From assembly GCF_036785885.1 (NCBI RefSeq), contig NC_092323.1, forward strand, positions 6,394,501 through 6,458,500: a stretch of DNA of 64,000 bases, given 5' to 3'. This document shows positions 38,010-49,200 of this stretch, piece after piece; within the stretch, counting starts at the first letter, position 1; each line of letters begins with the position of its first letter. Source of the stretch: Coffea arabica. Its lineage: Eukaryota; Streptophyta; Magnoliopsida; Gentianales; Rubiaceae. Made by a program: the position numbers and the translations under genes. Under the pieces are notes generated by a model. That model was given only the letters and a program-made list of their open reading frames with translations, searched no databases and was not told where the DNA came from.

Positions 38010-38564
38010 TTAAGGGTAATTTTTATTTTTATGATGGACTAAAATATGGATCTAAATATAACAGGAAAGTGTTATCTATTATAAGTAGGGTTATAATCCC
38101 CGAGTCACACGTATTCTTATTATCATATTTTTAGTACTACAAAATAATTTTCTCTTGATATCCCATCGTCAACTCTTGGCAATACAGTAACTTTAAGAGA
38201 GAGTGATACAAAGGGTTGGTTCTCTCAAAGAATCAGCGAATACATATTAATTTGAGAGACCATCCCAAAATTCTAAGAATTCAAGTGCTAGTCAATCAAT
38301 ATAAATCGAGTACGCACTTATATTACAGTTGCATTCAAATAGTTGATATTGGGATTCTGGAAAAATCTAACGTTCCAAAAGAAGTCAAAGTTAGATACGC
38401 GTATATTTGTGTAGGTACTTTTCCTCCAATAGATTTAAACTTTTCCATTTTTTAAACAATTACAAGTGGATAAAAACATCAGAAGATTGTCATTGTAGAG
38501 GCACTTGATAAATTGATTGCAGCAATTTTTATTTTTATTTTTTTGTTAGGGTGGGGGTGAGGAG

Positions 38565-38868
38565 CATGGTTCAAAGACTCAGTCGAGTCGTTAATGAAAT
38601 GAGGCTTTCCGTTCCGATATCGGGACGAGATGACTCCAAAATAATGAATCGTCAAGACGTCTTCCAGACGCATAGAAACAATTGAATCACCTGAGTTATC
38701 CCGAATTAACTCGAACTTTTATTTTTTTACTAATTTTTTATTATTTTTATTTATCTTATTTTTTTACAATTTTTAGAATATTAAATATTCAAAATTTTGC
38801 GTTTCATCGAGACCGCGATCGATATGAAACAGTTTGAGCGACGAACACGACCACAACTTTGAACCATG
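38565..38868. mobile_element. Short hAT-like element with perfect 12-bp inverted ends, 304 bp
   Basis: CATGGTTCAAAG at 38565 is matched by CTTTGAACCATG ending at 38868. Flanks GTGAGGAG (38557-38564) and GTGGGGAG (38869-38876) agree at 7 of 8 positions. The interior has CGAGTCG-type words near both ends and an AT-rich centre. The end sequence resembles the larger element at 13741-15140. Confidence 0.75.
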
Positions 38869-39709
38869 GTGGGGAGGGTTTAAATTTGAAAGACTGCACC
38901 TGAATTCTCTATTGCATGCCAATAATTTTCACACTAGGGCTCAAGACATACGGTTCCACACATTTCACATGGGCACGACTGCTCGACTATCATTCTATGC
39001 TTACAACTACTGGAGTTTAAGTTCTTGTTTCGAATTACTGAGAGTGAAAGTATTACATTTTTTAAGAGAAGTTATAGTAGTGTGTTTGGGTTGAAGATTA
39101 TTTAGAAAAAAATTTCTTTTATTCGTTGTAACACTTTTTGTGATTTGATGTATATTAAAAAAAATAATAAAATCAATATAAAAATGATTGGAAGATATGT
39201 TTGAAGAATTTGCGTTATTTTTGCTTCTCATCTATTGTAAAATATCTGAGTTATTTACTAAAAAGAAACTCAAATTTGATTAATCATGGATTATGACCCA
39301 AATAATATCATAGTATTGCAATAATCGCTGAAAAATACACTTGGGAGCGAAATTGGAGAGTATATGTAGCACCAAAGAAAAAGTGTTTTTGCCAAGCACA
39401 TTAATAAAAAGAATAACGCACAAAACAAGTCATGAAAAACACGTATGACGACCCACATGAAAGTGACAATATACAGACCAACATCCATGCATGGCCCGAC
39501 TCCATAAAAAACCAAAAACAAAATATAAATTTAACTTTGTGTGTCGTATATATGTTCTTGTTTGTCGTAGTTCGAAACAAATGGCGTATAGAGGAGTCCT
39601 GTCAAGTATCAATACAGCATAAGCAATTTCATTTAAAAATCAAGACGCAAAATTATTGGTATTGGCTGAGCGGTCGGAAAAGGATTCTTAAAATTCTCAC
39701 AGCTATTAA

Positions 39710-39990
39710 GAGTGTATTTGATAAAATTGAACTCTGAAATTTGAAATATGAAGTTTGAATGCATTAAGTTATTGACTAATCAAGTACTCAATTTGATATA
39801 TTTGATTGTATATCACATTAAATGATAAATGAATAACTTATCACTTATTTTAGAATCAAATTTTGTTTAAAAAATTGAGTGTCACTTAATTAATTCAGAT
39901 ATTCTATTTTTTGTTATCAAATACAACTGAATATATTAAGATCTGAAACCAATTAAATTTAAGTACTGAATTGAATTATCAAACAAAGCC
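39710..39990. mobile_element. Tourist-like (PIF/Harbinger) MITE, 281 bp
   Basis: Left end GAGTGTATTTGATAAAATTG; right end, read inward, GGCTTTGTTTGATAATTCAA. The 3-bp TSD TAA is present on both sides (39707-39709 and 39991-39993). The interior is AT-rich and noncoding. Confidence 0.65.
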
Positions 39991-40485
39991 TAAGTTCAAT
40001 TTATTCAAGACACAATTGTTAGTTTTAATTTTACTACACAACCTATATATATGCTATCAAAACAAATGTAAATGTCAATCTAATGAGATATTTAGATACC
40101 AACCCAATAAACATAGACATTAAAATAGTAACATATAAAAACACAATCAATTTTATGATTAATTAATTTGTACCAAATTAACTTTACCCCATCGAAATTC
40201 AAAATAAATACATCTGAACCCTCAATTGTGTCATGTATAGATTCCATAAATCTAATAGTTCTTTTAAAAAAAATTTTACTTAGAGAAAACAATAACTCCG
40301 AAAGTTCTAGTCTTATGAAGTCAATTAAGAAGGTATACCTCCTAATTAAGAGATTACTGTAGCTAAAGTTTTTAAAAAAAAACTCAAGTGCCAAACAGGT
40401 CCCAGATCTTCAATCCAACCTGTGGGAGTAATTCTTAATATTTTCTTTCGAACGAACATGCAGTAGCGTTGGACATACATTTGAT

Positions 40486-41219
40486 CATAGTTATTAAACC
40501 TGACCCGCCCCGGCGGTTCGACCGGTCAACCCGGTGAACCGACCATGGAATCGGGTTGATTCGCTAATTAGATTGTTTCTGCAAGTGAACCGTTGATTTT
40601 TCAACGTACCGGCGGTTCACCGGGTTGCATGGAAAAAATGCTGGAGTGATGCCTCGAACCAGCGACCTCTTGTATTGAAGGAAGCGCAACAGCCACTACA
40701 CCAACAGCTCATTTGTTGTTATTCAGTCTTTTTTTATATTATATATTAGACTTTTATTCTTATTTTAATTTTCCAAAACAAAATTTATTTGGAATATTGT
40801 AATAAATTTTATTACTCCCAAAACTTTATAAATTATGAAATGAATTTAAAAAATATCATATTACACAATTCATTCCAAGGCAAATATCATTCCTAATAAC
40901 TTTTGCATTTAAAATTCATAAATAAACTAGATAATTATATTTAGATAAAATTTTATACTTGAAATTTGATGAATTACTAATTGAATTTAGGTTTTGTTAA
41001 TTCTTATAAGAATTAATGATTATATAATAAATTAGACTAATTGAATATTTACTATGACATAATTTATTACAGTTTTAACCATATCAAAAATTATAAAATA
41101 TAATATTTAAATATATTTTATGACCCATCGGTTGAACCACTCGCCCACTGATTAAACCAGTAACCCCGTTCACCCAACTCATTCGTCGATCCCCTTCCGG
41201 GCAGGGTTTAATAACTATG
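40486..41219. mobile_element. Non-autonomous hAT-like element, 734 bp, with internal tRNA-like segment
   Basis: Left end CATAGTTATTAAACCTGACC; right end, read inward, CATAGTTATTAAACCCTGCC. A perfect 8-bp TSD CATTTGAT lies at 40478-40485 and 41220-41227. CCGGTTCGACC-type words cluster near both ends. On the minus strand about 40640-40715 looks tRNA-like, with A-box-like TTGGTGTAGTGGC and B-box-like GGTTCGAGGC. The stems are too degenerate for a real tRNA. The element has no transposase. Confidence 0.85.
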
Positions 41220-41227
41220 CATTTGAT

Positions 41228-43692
41228 ACATTTGACAAACATGTAATCTAACAACCATTTCTTCTGAAGACAAATGTACACGTAGATTTGTTACGCGTAT
41301 ATGAAAAGGCAAGAGAGAGAGAGAGAGAGAGAGAGGGAGGAGTAATGATTACAAATGGGGTCATGATGGTAACGCCCCCTTTCCCGTGGAAGATATGTAT
41401 GATTAAAATCCTCAAAAAGAGTGGGAGAGAGAAACGGGGAGAGCGCAACTGCTGCCGTTAGGACTGCGCAGCCACAGCCGCCATTTCGCCATTTACTCCT
41501 TTTTGTGATGATTAAACAAATTAATTGAATGAATCCCTGTCATCATTATTACTCGACCAGTACTGGAAAGAGAAAGCTGAAGAGTCCCAGAAGAGCATGG
41601 AGAAACACATACTAAAAAGAACTAACCAAAATAAAGAAAAATGAACTTTTTTTTAACATGATTTTGGATTTTTTAACGAGTATGTAACCTAAGGACACTC
41701 ACTAATAAGCACAACTATTAGTCACTCTTCTTTTTACAATTGTCGTCATTTAGTCACTTTTCTTCTCCTTAGTTTCCCTTGATAAAAGATTATTGAGTGA
41801 ACGCTTATTGGACGAACCTTATATAGAAGAATAATAATACTAATTTAATGTTGAGGGCGCTATCTTTCTGTCTGTCTATATATACAAAGCTTGGGGACGA
41901 AATTTGGTGTTAAAATTTTGTATCAAATTTTAATTTTACACTTATAAAAAGTAATGATTTAATAAAATTATCTACTTAAATTTAGTAACTTTTAATAAAA
42001 TTTACTTCCAATCGTCAAAAAAAATCCTAAGTTTTTTTTTCAAAGGCTTCTAATACTTTTCATTAATTTTAATAAAACTAATTTAGCTATTTCTTAATTT
42101 GCATGCTTATTAAGTGTGTTTTTTTTCCCTCTCGTTATTTCTACCATCCGTTCCATTTTGATAGTCTTAATTTTTTAAATAATTTAAGAAAATTTTGTTA
42201 ACTTTGTTCGATAAATAAATCTAAAGATTTTCTAATGGCCACCCATTAATCTGAATAACAAACAATCTACTTAAAATAATGTATTGATTATTTCATAATT
42301 TTGAAATCTATTTTTAAGGAATTCATATATTAAATGACATATCTATAAATAAACATCACAATTCTTTCAGTAGCACTTAGGAAAATAATTTGGAACTATG
42401 AAAATTTTAACTTATATTTAAAATCTTCAATGACATGAGAAAATATATTAAAGACAAAATAAGTGTGTTAAATTCATTTATCAAATAAAAGAAATGGAAA
42501 ATCTATTAAACCAAACACATATAATTTGTTTAATTAAGAGAATTAGAATATCGTATATACTATGCTTGTTTTGTCAATGTCTCTTGAATTTATTTTTTGT
42601 AATTTCTTTTTTACAAGTCTTAAAAATTTTATTACTCTATGTCTTTTGCCAAAAATAAATTTTATTTTTCCTTTAAAATTGTCATTTTATGGAGGATAAA
42701 AAGTTTCAAATTCATAATTCTTTTTCCATTTTTGAAGTCATAACGGTTTTGATTTGGCTTGATTGAGAATTTAAAAACCTATTATCTCTTTATAGTTAAA
42801 AAGAAATAAGAGTATAAAAATAAGTCACTTTAGCAACCTTAATAGTATTATGCATCATTTAGATAAAAAGAAAGAAAAAAAAAAGTTGGACACACTTTTG
42901 TTCTTAATTTTATGAAAATTAATTATTAGATTTCTAAACTTAAGTTGCAAAAAAAAAAAAGGACAACTAAACAAAAAAGGAAAAGAATAAAAAGAGGTGA
43001 CATTGAAGCACAAATATTCAAACTTTCCCCCGACCTTTGTTGGTTTATTTGAAATGGATTTTTTTGTCATTTGCAATATTATTTCCTTAAGAGAAGTTTT
43101 TAAAAATTAAATGCTAAAATACATCAATAATGGTAACTTTATCCAGATTAATGAGTGCACACCCGTTAGTAAATCTAATAAACTATTTTCCTAAAATACT
43201 CTTAAATTAATATTAGGAGTATAGCTAATTATTTTTTTACATTAATTATAGCAACAATACTGATAGAAAGTTGCACCATTAAAGGCACAAATCAAAGTAA
43301 TTATTGTTGGCAAGTTAAATTAAGAATCAATTCTCATTTCAAATTTTCAATCACAAGTTAAAAAAGTTTGTCTTTTGATATGTTAGTACATTTTGAAAAA
43401 GTTGACTATATTAAATATTTAGGGGTAGAAAAATTAAAAATTAACTATATTTTTTAATTGAAAAGTGAACAATAATTAAAAATGAATAAAAAAGAAAAAC
43501 AAGATTACATAATTTACGAGTACAGGGAAGGATTAGTACTCCTAAGACCGTAGGCTCCTATTTGAGAGGGACGGCCATAAGAGGGGGCGGGGGGAATTGG
43601 AAAAAAAAAAAGAAAAAAGGAGGCAGTGGGGGGATCTCCCCTCCCTAAGAGAGAGGTAGTGGGAAGAGGCAAAAGAGGCCCCCAAAATCAGG
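41228..43692. other. AT-rich intergenic sequence upstream of the HLS1-like gene
   Basis: No gene is supported. There is a GA microsatellite at about 41311-41335. From 43540 the composition changes to G-rich blocks (GGGGGCGGGGGG near 43584, AGGCAGTGGGGGGATC near 43621). These are probably part of the HLS1-like promoter region. Confidence 0.35.
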
Positions 43693-43729
43693 TATAAAAA
43701 GGCCACCATTTCGGCCATATAAAGGCCAC
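43693..43729 (+). promoter_or_regulatory. Duplicated TATA motif of the HLS1-like gene
   Basis: TATAAAAAGGCCAC at 43693 and TATAAAGGCCAC at 43718 are two close copies of the same block, 25 bp apart. Either could position transcription start about 320-370 bp before the ATG at 44075. The motifs are clear; their use is inferred. Confidence 0.6.
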
Positions 43730-43747
43730 TACTTTCGAGCCTCTTAA

Positions 43748-43819
43748 ATGGAAATCATCAGTTTCTTCTTATGCTTGCTACTAGTACTATTCCCTCCTCA
43801 CTACTACTACTACAACTAG
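43748..43819 (+). promoter_or_regulatory. Upstream ORF in the HLS1-like leader (23 codons)
   Basis: ATG at 43748 encodes a short, hydrophobic peptide (MEIISFFLCLLLVLF, then PPHYYYYN) and stops at 43817-43819. A second ATG at 43771 overlaps it in another frame. Both lie between the TATA motifs and the main ATG, so the leader probably contains uORFs. Confidence 0.5.
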
Positions 43820-44074
43820 TCAACTGCTAGCCTCTTAGAAGAAGAGAAGAAGAGAAGAAGAAGAAGAAGAAAAAACCTCGTCCTTTATTTGGTTACTGAT
43901 TTTCGTTCTTGTTTCTCCCTGCAAATATATATACATATATATAAAGATATATAATCCTATTTGCCTTCTTCTTCCCTTTCTTCGGACACACGTCGTATTA
44001 TTATCGGGACAAGTGTACATAAACGCAGGGCTTTGTTCAGCGATCATTTAAAGGTTGAAATAGGATTGAGAGAA

Positions 44075-46275
44075 ATGGTAGTGGACATGGAAGAAGTGGT
44101 GGCAGTGGTGGTGGTGAGGGAGTTCGATGCAAAAAGGGATTCTAGTGCGGTGGTGGAATTAGAGGGGAGGTGTGAAGTTGGCCCAAGTGGAGAGATGTCC
44201 CTCTTCACTGATCTTATGGGTGACCCTATTTGCAGGGTCCGTAACTCACCTGCCTATCTCATGCTGGTACGATATCCTTGCTGTAATCAAGGCTACTGCC
44301 TCCTCGTACATCTTCCATGTTCTCCTAAGTCCTATCTATATTTGTGTAGTGCGTACTAGTGTACTCCCTACTCTTGAAATTTCGTCAATATCAATTTGCT
44401 TTCAGAAGTAATTTATTCAATCAATAATAATAATAATGTCTTTGATCAGCTTTCCTGGAGAGAAGAAAAAAGGTTTACATAGTGCATTGCAATTTATTCT
44501 ATCAACTTTTTTTTTTGTTGTTGTTGTTGTCATCATCCTATTGATAACCGTTTTCTAAACTGATTGTGGGTTACCCGTGTATCGTTATGCTACAGCTGCT
44601 ATGTGCCTTACGTTGTCTCTCCGCTTTTATTTTTATTTTTATTTTTGGGCTCGAAGGTTAAAATGGATAACGATGTTTCAGGTGGCTGAGCTAGTGGTGG
44701 TGGCCAGTAAAGAAGAAAGTCAAGTGAGGAGAGAAATAGTGGGAATGATAAGGGGCTGCATCAAAACCGTTACGTGCGGAAAGAAATTCTCCAGAATTTC
44801 AAACGGCAACAACAACAAGGATCGTCGTCCTACAAATCCCTTCCTTCCCATCTACACCAAACTTGCCTACGTCTTAGGCCTTCGTGTCTCTCCTTCCCAT
44901 CGGTATCCTTCTCATTCCCTTTGCCTTCTTCTAATTTCATTTTCACCATCTGTTCTTTTTTTTTTTTGCCCTTTTCCTTTTCCTTCTTCTTAATTTAAAA
45001 TCCAGTGTAGTATTATCTATTATAGTTCTTTTTTCTTTTATTTTTTTGGGAGCCACCAAAGTAATAAAACAGTTACGAAAGACACATCATCAATGATCAC
45101 AATTTTGCCAAAAATGGGAAATTTGCAAATACCCCCACCATTTCCTCCCAACAAAAAAAAAAAAAAACCAAACCAAACCACAGAAAAAAGGTGAGGGGTT
45201 TTTGTGAGTTTGGGGGGGGGAGGGGGGGGGGAGAGGAAGGTGGGGTTTTTTTTTGGGTGTGGATATTTAATCATCATTATTGTAGTTGGATGATTACTTT
45301 TTAAGTATTAATTTCGGCCTGATGATGCATGTAATAGTAATATATTTGTTCAAACGTGAAGTTACGTAACACGACAATAAAATAAATAGCAATTTGTTGA
45401 CGGTTTGCAGGAGAATGGGAATTGGGATGAAGCTGGTGTGTAAAATGGAGGAGTGGTTCCGTGAAAATGGTGCTGAATATTCGTACATGGCTACTGAGAG
45501 TGACAACAAGGCCTCCATTCAGCTCTTCACCCACAAATGCGGCTACTCCAAGTTCCGTACCCCGGCGATCCTGGTCCAACCTGTGTTTGAACACCGCGTT
45601 CGACTCACTCGACGAGTTACCGTTGTCAAGCTCACTCCCTCCGACGCCGAAACCCTCTACCGCAGCCGATTCTCCACCACCGAGTTCTTCCCTCGCGACA
45701 TTGACTCCATTCTCAACAACAGGCTCAATCTGGGCACATATCTAGCGGTCCCAAGGGGCGCCTACTCGGCTGAGTCATGGCCGGGTATGGATGAGTTCAT
45801 AGCGAGCCCGCCCGAGTCGTGGGCCGTGCTCAGCGTGTGGAACTGTAGCGACGTGTTCAAGCTGGAGGTCCGTGGAGCGTCGGCCCTGAGAACGGGTCTG
45901 GCCAGGACAACCCGGTTGGTGGACAGGGCTTTTCCTTGGCTGCGAATACCTTCGGTGCCCGAAGTTTTCCGCCCATTTGGGCTTCACTTCTTGTATGGGC
46001 TAGGCGGGGAGGGCCCACTTTCGGTGAAATTCACGAAGGCACTGTGTGGGTTCGCGCATAACCTGGCTAAAGAGTGCGGTTGCGGGGTGGTGGCGACGGA
46101 GGTGGCCAGTCGAGAACCGCTCAAGTTAGGAATCCCTCACTGGAAGAGTCTATCTTGCGCCGAGGATCTATGGTGCATAAAACGTTTAGGGGAAGACTAC
46201 AGTGACGGGTCAGTGGGCGACTGGACCAAATGTCCTCCTGGTTTGTCCATATTCGTTGATCCCAGAGAGTTCTAA
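44075..46275 (+). CDS. HLS1: HOOKLESS1-like GNAT N-acetyltransferase, 3 exons, 425 aa
   Basis: HLS1 is a GNAT-family protein needed for the apical hook and differential cell growth, acting downstream of ethylene and upstream of auxin responses. It has been linked to histone acetylation. Exons: 44075-44266, 44682-44902, 45411-46275, all GT-AG, giving 425 aa against about 400 in Arabidopsis. Residues 1-64 contain VVREFDAKRD, RCEVGPSGEMSLFTDLMGDP and SPAYLMLV. Exon 2 holds REIVGMIRGCIKTVTCGKK and the start of the acetyl-CoA loop. SPSHRRMGIG (R138 to G143) spans the exon 2-3 junction. The long C-terminal part is HLS1-specific. The ATG at 44075 is the first in frame; the frame is open further upstream but only from a non-ATG codon. 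ATG at 44087 is an alternative. A non-HLS1 paralogue (HLS1-like homologue) cannot be excluded. Confidence 0.92.
45211..45234 (+). repeat. G-run tract in HLS1-like intron 2
   Basis: Two runs of nine or more G separated by A sit on the coding strand of intron 2. They could form a quadruplex in the pre-mRNA. Such runs are also error-prone in sequencing. Confidence 0.7.
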
Positions 46276-49200
46276 CGTCTAGGCATGTCCTCACCAGGAC
46301 AAAACAAAGAATCTAACTCCTTCTTACGTAGTTTCTTTTTTCATTTTCATTTTTTTTTAAAATTTTATTTTGGGGTTAACTTGAAACTTTTGGCCGCTAG
46401 AGGAGGAGGAAGAGGAGGAGGAGTTTCTAATGGTGCTGGTAGGTTTTGCAGAGGAGAGAAAAAGAAGAAGGGGGTTGTTGGGGGGGGGGGGCCCGGGGAA
46501 AAGCTGGTGAAGAGAAAAAATAGATTAGAAGATCTGGGTGATCAAAATTCGGTCTCTGTTTATTTTGGGTGGGTTGTGAAGCGAACATCCCCCAATCCAA
46601 AGCCTTTTTCCTTTTTGTAAATGGATGTGGCTTTTTAGATCCTCTTCCGGCCAAACGGAGCCTAGTTTTGTTTTCAAGCATCCTCTCCCTTTCTAATTAT
46701 TCTCGTGACTTTTTTTCTTTTTGGTTAAAAAAGAAATATATCCAACAACCGTACGACAGTTGCAAAATTTACCAGTAACACATCACAAGCCACGTGAAAA
46801 TTTGGAAGTTTTAGAGACGTGAGTGCGCAAATCTTTAGTTCGCTGACCCTTTTTTTTTTTTTTTTTAAATCACTTAGCCGCATTTCTTCGAGTGACAAAA
46901 ACAATGCGAAGGAGACAGATGATAAAAAGCTAAAAAAATGGTACACTTAATGATGCAAAATGCAACGTGCAGGGACCCCATGAAATTATGAATGGAGATG
47001 GACGAAATGCCACAGAAATCGACACAATTTTGAAGAGGGATTGTATCTACTCTCCTAGAAGGTTTCTTTTTTTTTTTTTTTGTGGTCAAATGTCAACTTG
47101 TGTATATACCTAGAAGGTTTCTTTTGGGGAACTCAAAATTGTATATGGCTTTTCCTCCTTTCCAAACACAGGTAGCCGCAGGTTTGTTGTTACGCCAGGA
47201 TAACGCAGATGACCAGCTGAAAATGCTTCCTTGCTCTAAAATAAAATGTCGTCCTAATAAAACATGCATGCATGCAGCAATCACAATCTTTTATTTATTT
47301 ATTTATTTACGCACTCGAGTTCTGTCTTTTGCAGAAGCTTATGATACAATGCTTGGAAGAACTGAAAAAAAAAAAGAGCAGAGTAAAGAAAGGAAACCCC
47401 CAAAAAAAATTTTTTTTTGGTCAAAAAACGGATATGCATTATGAAACCAGCAAATAATGTATACTACAATAAATGTCAATGTGGATCGAAAGTGTTTCTT
47501 TGGGCGGCCAACACAAGTTAAAGAAACACCGAGAAATTCGTCATGGGAACATCTGCTTTCATCTCTCTCTTTTTCGCAACTTTTGGATTTGGTTGGCTCG
47601 TACTTTACTAGGCTTCACGGGGGGCTTAAGATGGTCATATGAAACATGATCCACAATGGTCGACGGGGCAGGTCATTAAGGATTCTTTTTTTTTGTTCAT
47701 AAAACTAGGAACTGAATGTTGATGTAACGGTCTAGGTCAAAGTCATAGATGGAAGATTTTCCTTTCTTACAGCTTTGTCCGCGGATGAAAATCCCTATCC
47801 TACCTACTTCCCCATTACCTGGCTTTTAAAAGGCAAAGTGAAGTCCACGAGGTTTTAGTTGAAACAAAAGTTAAATTCAAATCAACCATTTGATTCAGAA
47901 GAGAGCGTAGTTAACATTAATAATTTCACATGTAAATATGCTTTACTAGTTGGGGGAGAGAGCGAAAGGACCAGAACTTAAGATCTCTAATTTTTGGAGT
48001 CTCAACCTTAGCCATCAGATCAAGACCCTCTTGTATCTCCATCTGTTTCTTGGTTATAAACTCATGGTGATTCGCTCTATTATATATATCCTATAGGAGA
48101 AAGGCCGGGTCAAGAAAGGAAAAAGAAACAAAACGATGCATCTTCATGGAATAACTTTTATTGTTCATTGGTCCAGACCAATGGATAGAAGGGTATGTTT
48201 CCTTGCAACTTCGATGCATTGAACTCGGAAAGCTCAAGCAAAGGCACTACTCGATTTCTTTTCGGTCCTAATCGCACATGCTTGATTCAGATTTGAGAAA
48301 GACAAACAATAATGTACAGCCCAAATTTTTATCTTTCATTTGAGCAATCAAGTGCATTATTGACGAGAAGAATTATAAATTATCTCGAATTGATTCTTAT
48401 CTTGTAAAGCTTTTTACTACTTTATCGTGGTGGTCCGATTGAGCAGGGAAAAAAAATTACATCGTTACGTAAGTCATGACAAAGAAGAAGTCGAGTAGTG
48501 CGTGCCTAACCAAGCCTAATTGTTCGCAATCAACCCCCCGCATAAACTAGAGTCAGAGCTCCAACAAAATAAAAAATAAAAGAAAAAGAAGAAGAAGAAG
48601 ATATTTTAGAAGACGACGCCAGTAATCTTGTCTGAAAAGTTAAGAATATGACTCGAGACTAAGACTAAAGCCCTTTTTCTTTCGTTGACTGGAACGACCT
48701 CAAAGTGATGTGGTTTAGGTACTCGCAGGGAAATTAAGAATCAAACTTGATCAGAAGTTTGCTTTTAATATGCTTAATTTACTACTTTGTCCATGGATCC
48801 TAAGACTGATTGGGCCTAATCATTAGTTTGGTGGCTTCTCGAGCCATTAGAGACGGACGTATTTACTTTCTGGTTCTCTCCTTTTTTTCTTTTCTTTTTT
48901 TTAAAAAACTTCAACAAAGCTTTTATGAGGCCTCAAATTACGCTCAGCGATTTAGAACATCGGGTAACAATAAGAAATAATTAATTGTGCTCAACCAATT
49001 GTTTTCAGTCTTTGAGTGATATGCATACCTAAAAGAAAAGATAAGATTATAGATTCGCGACTTGTTTGTCAAATGTACTTTGTCTTTCAAGTGTTTGGAA
49101 GCTGGAACTCATATACTGGGTTTTTTTTTTTCACTGATAACTATTTACGACCACTCCTATATTAGAGGAATGGAACGAGATAGATCCAATTAGATCATTG

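Larger units (their letters stand above)
30351..38556. other. Intergenic, no recognisable gene
   Basis: I see no conserved protein here. It holds a TA microsatellite (30571-30612), an 18-bp palindrome (32415-32432), a degenerate 60-bp direct repeat (32996 and 33110), an AGCC microsatellite (33213-33236) and a 43-bp repeat (37913-38009). AT-rich blocks such as about 34113-34260 resemble the short MITE at 59647. The 32.4-32.85 kb part is more GC-rich than its surroundings and ends in a TATATAAATATATA stretch, so it could be a promoter for an unrecognised transcript. Confidence 0.35.

Noticed and set aside
40640..40715. tRNA gene on the minus strand
   Set aside because: A and B boxes are visible, but the acceptor and other stems do not pair, and it lies inside a transposon.
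45461..45745. 94-codon plus-strand frame in HLS1-like exon 3
   Set aside because: A shifted frame over the conserved acetyltransferase exon.
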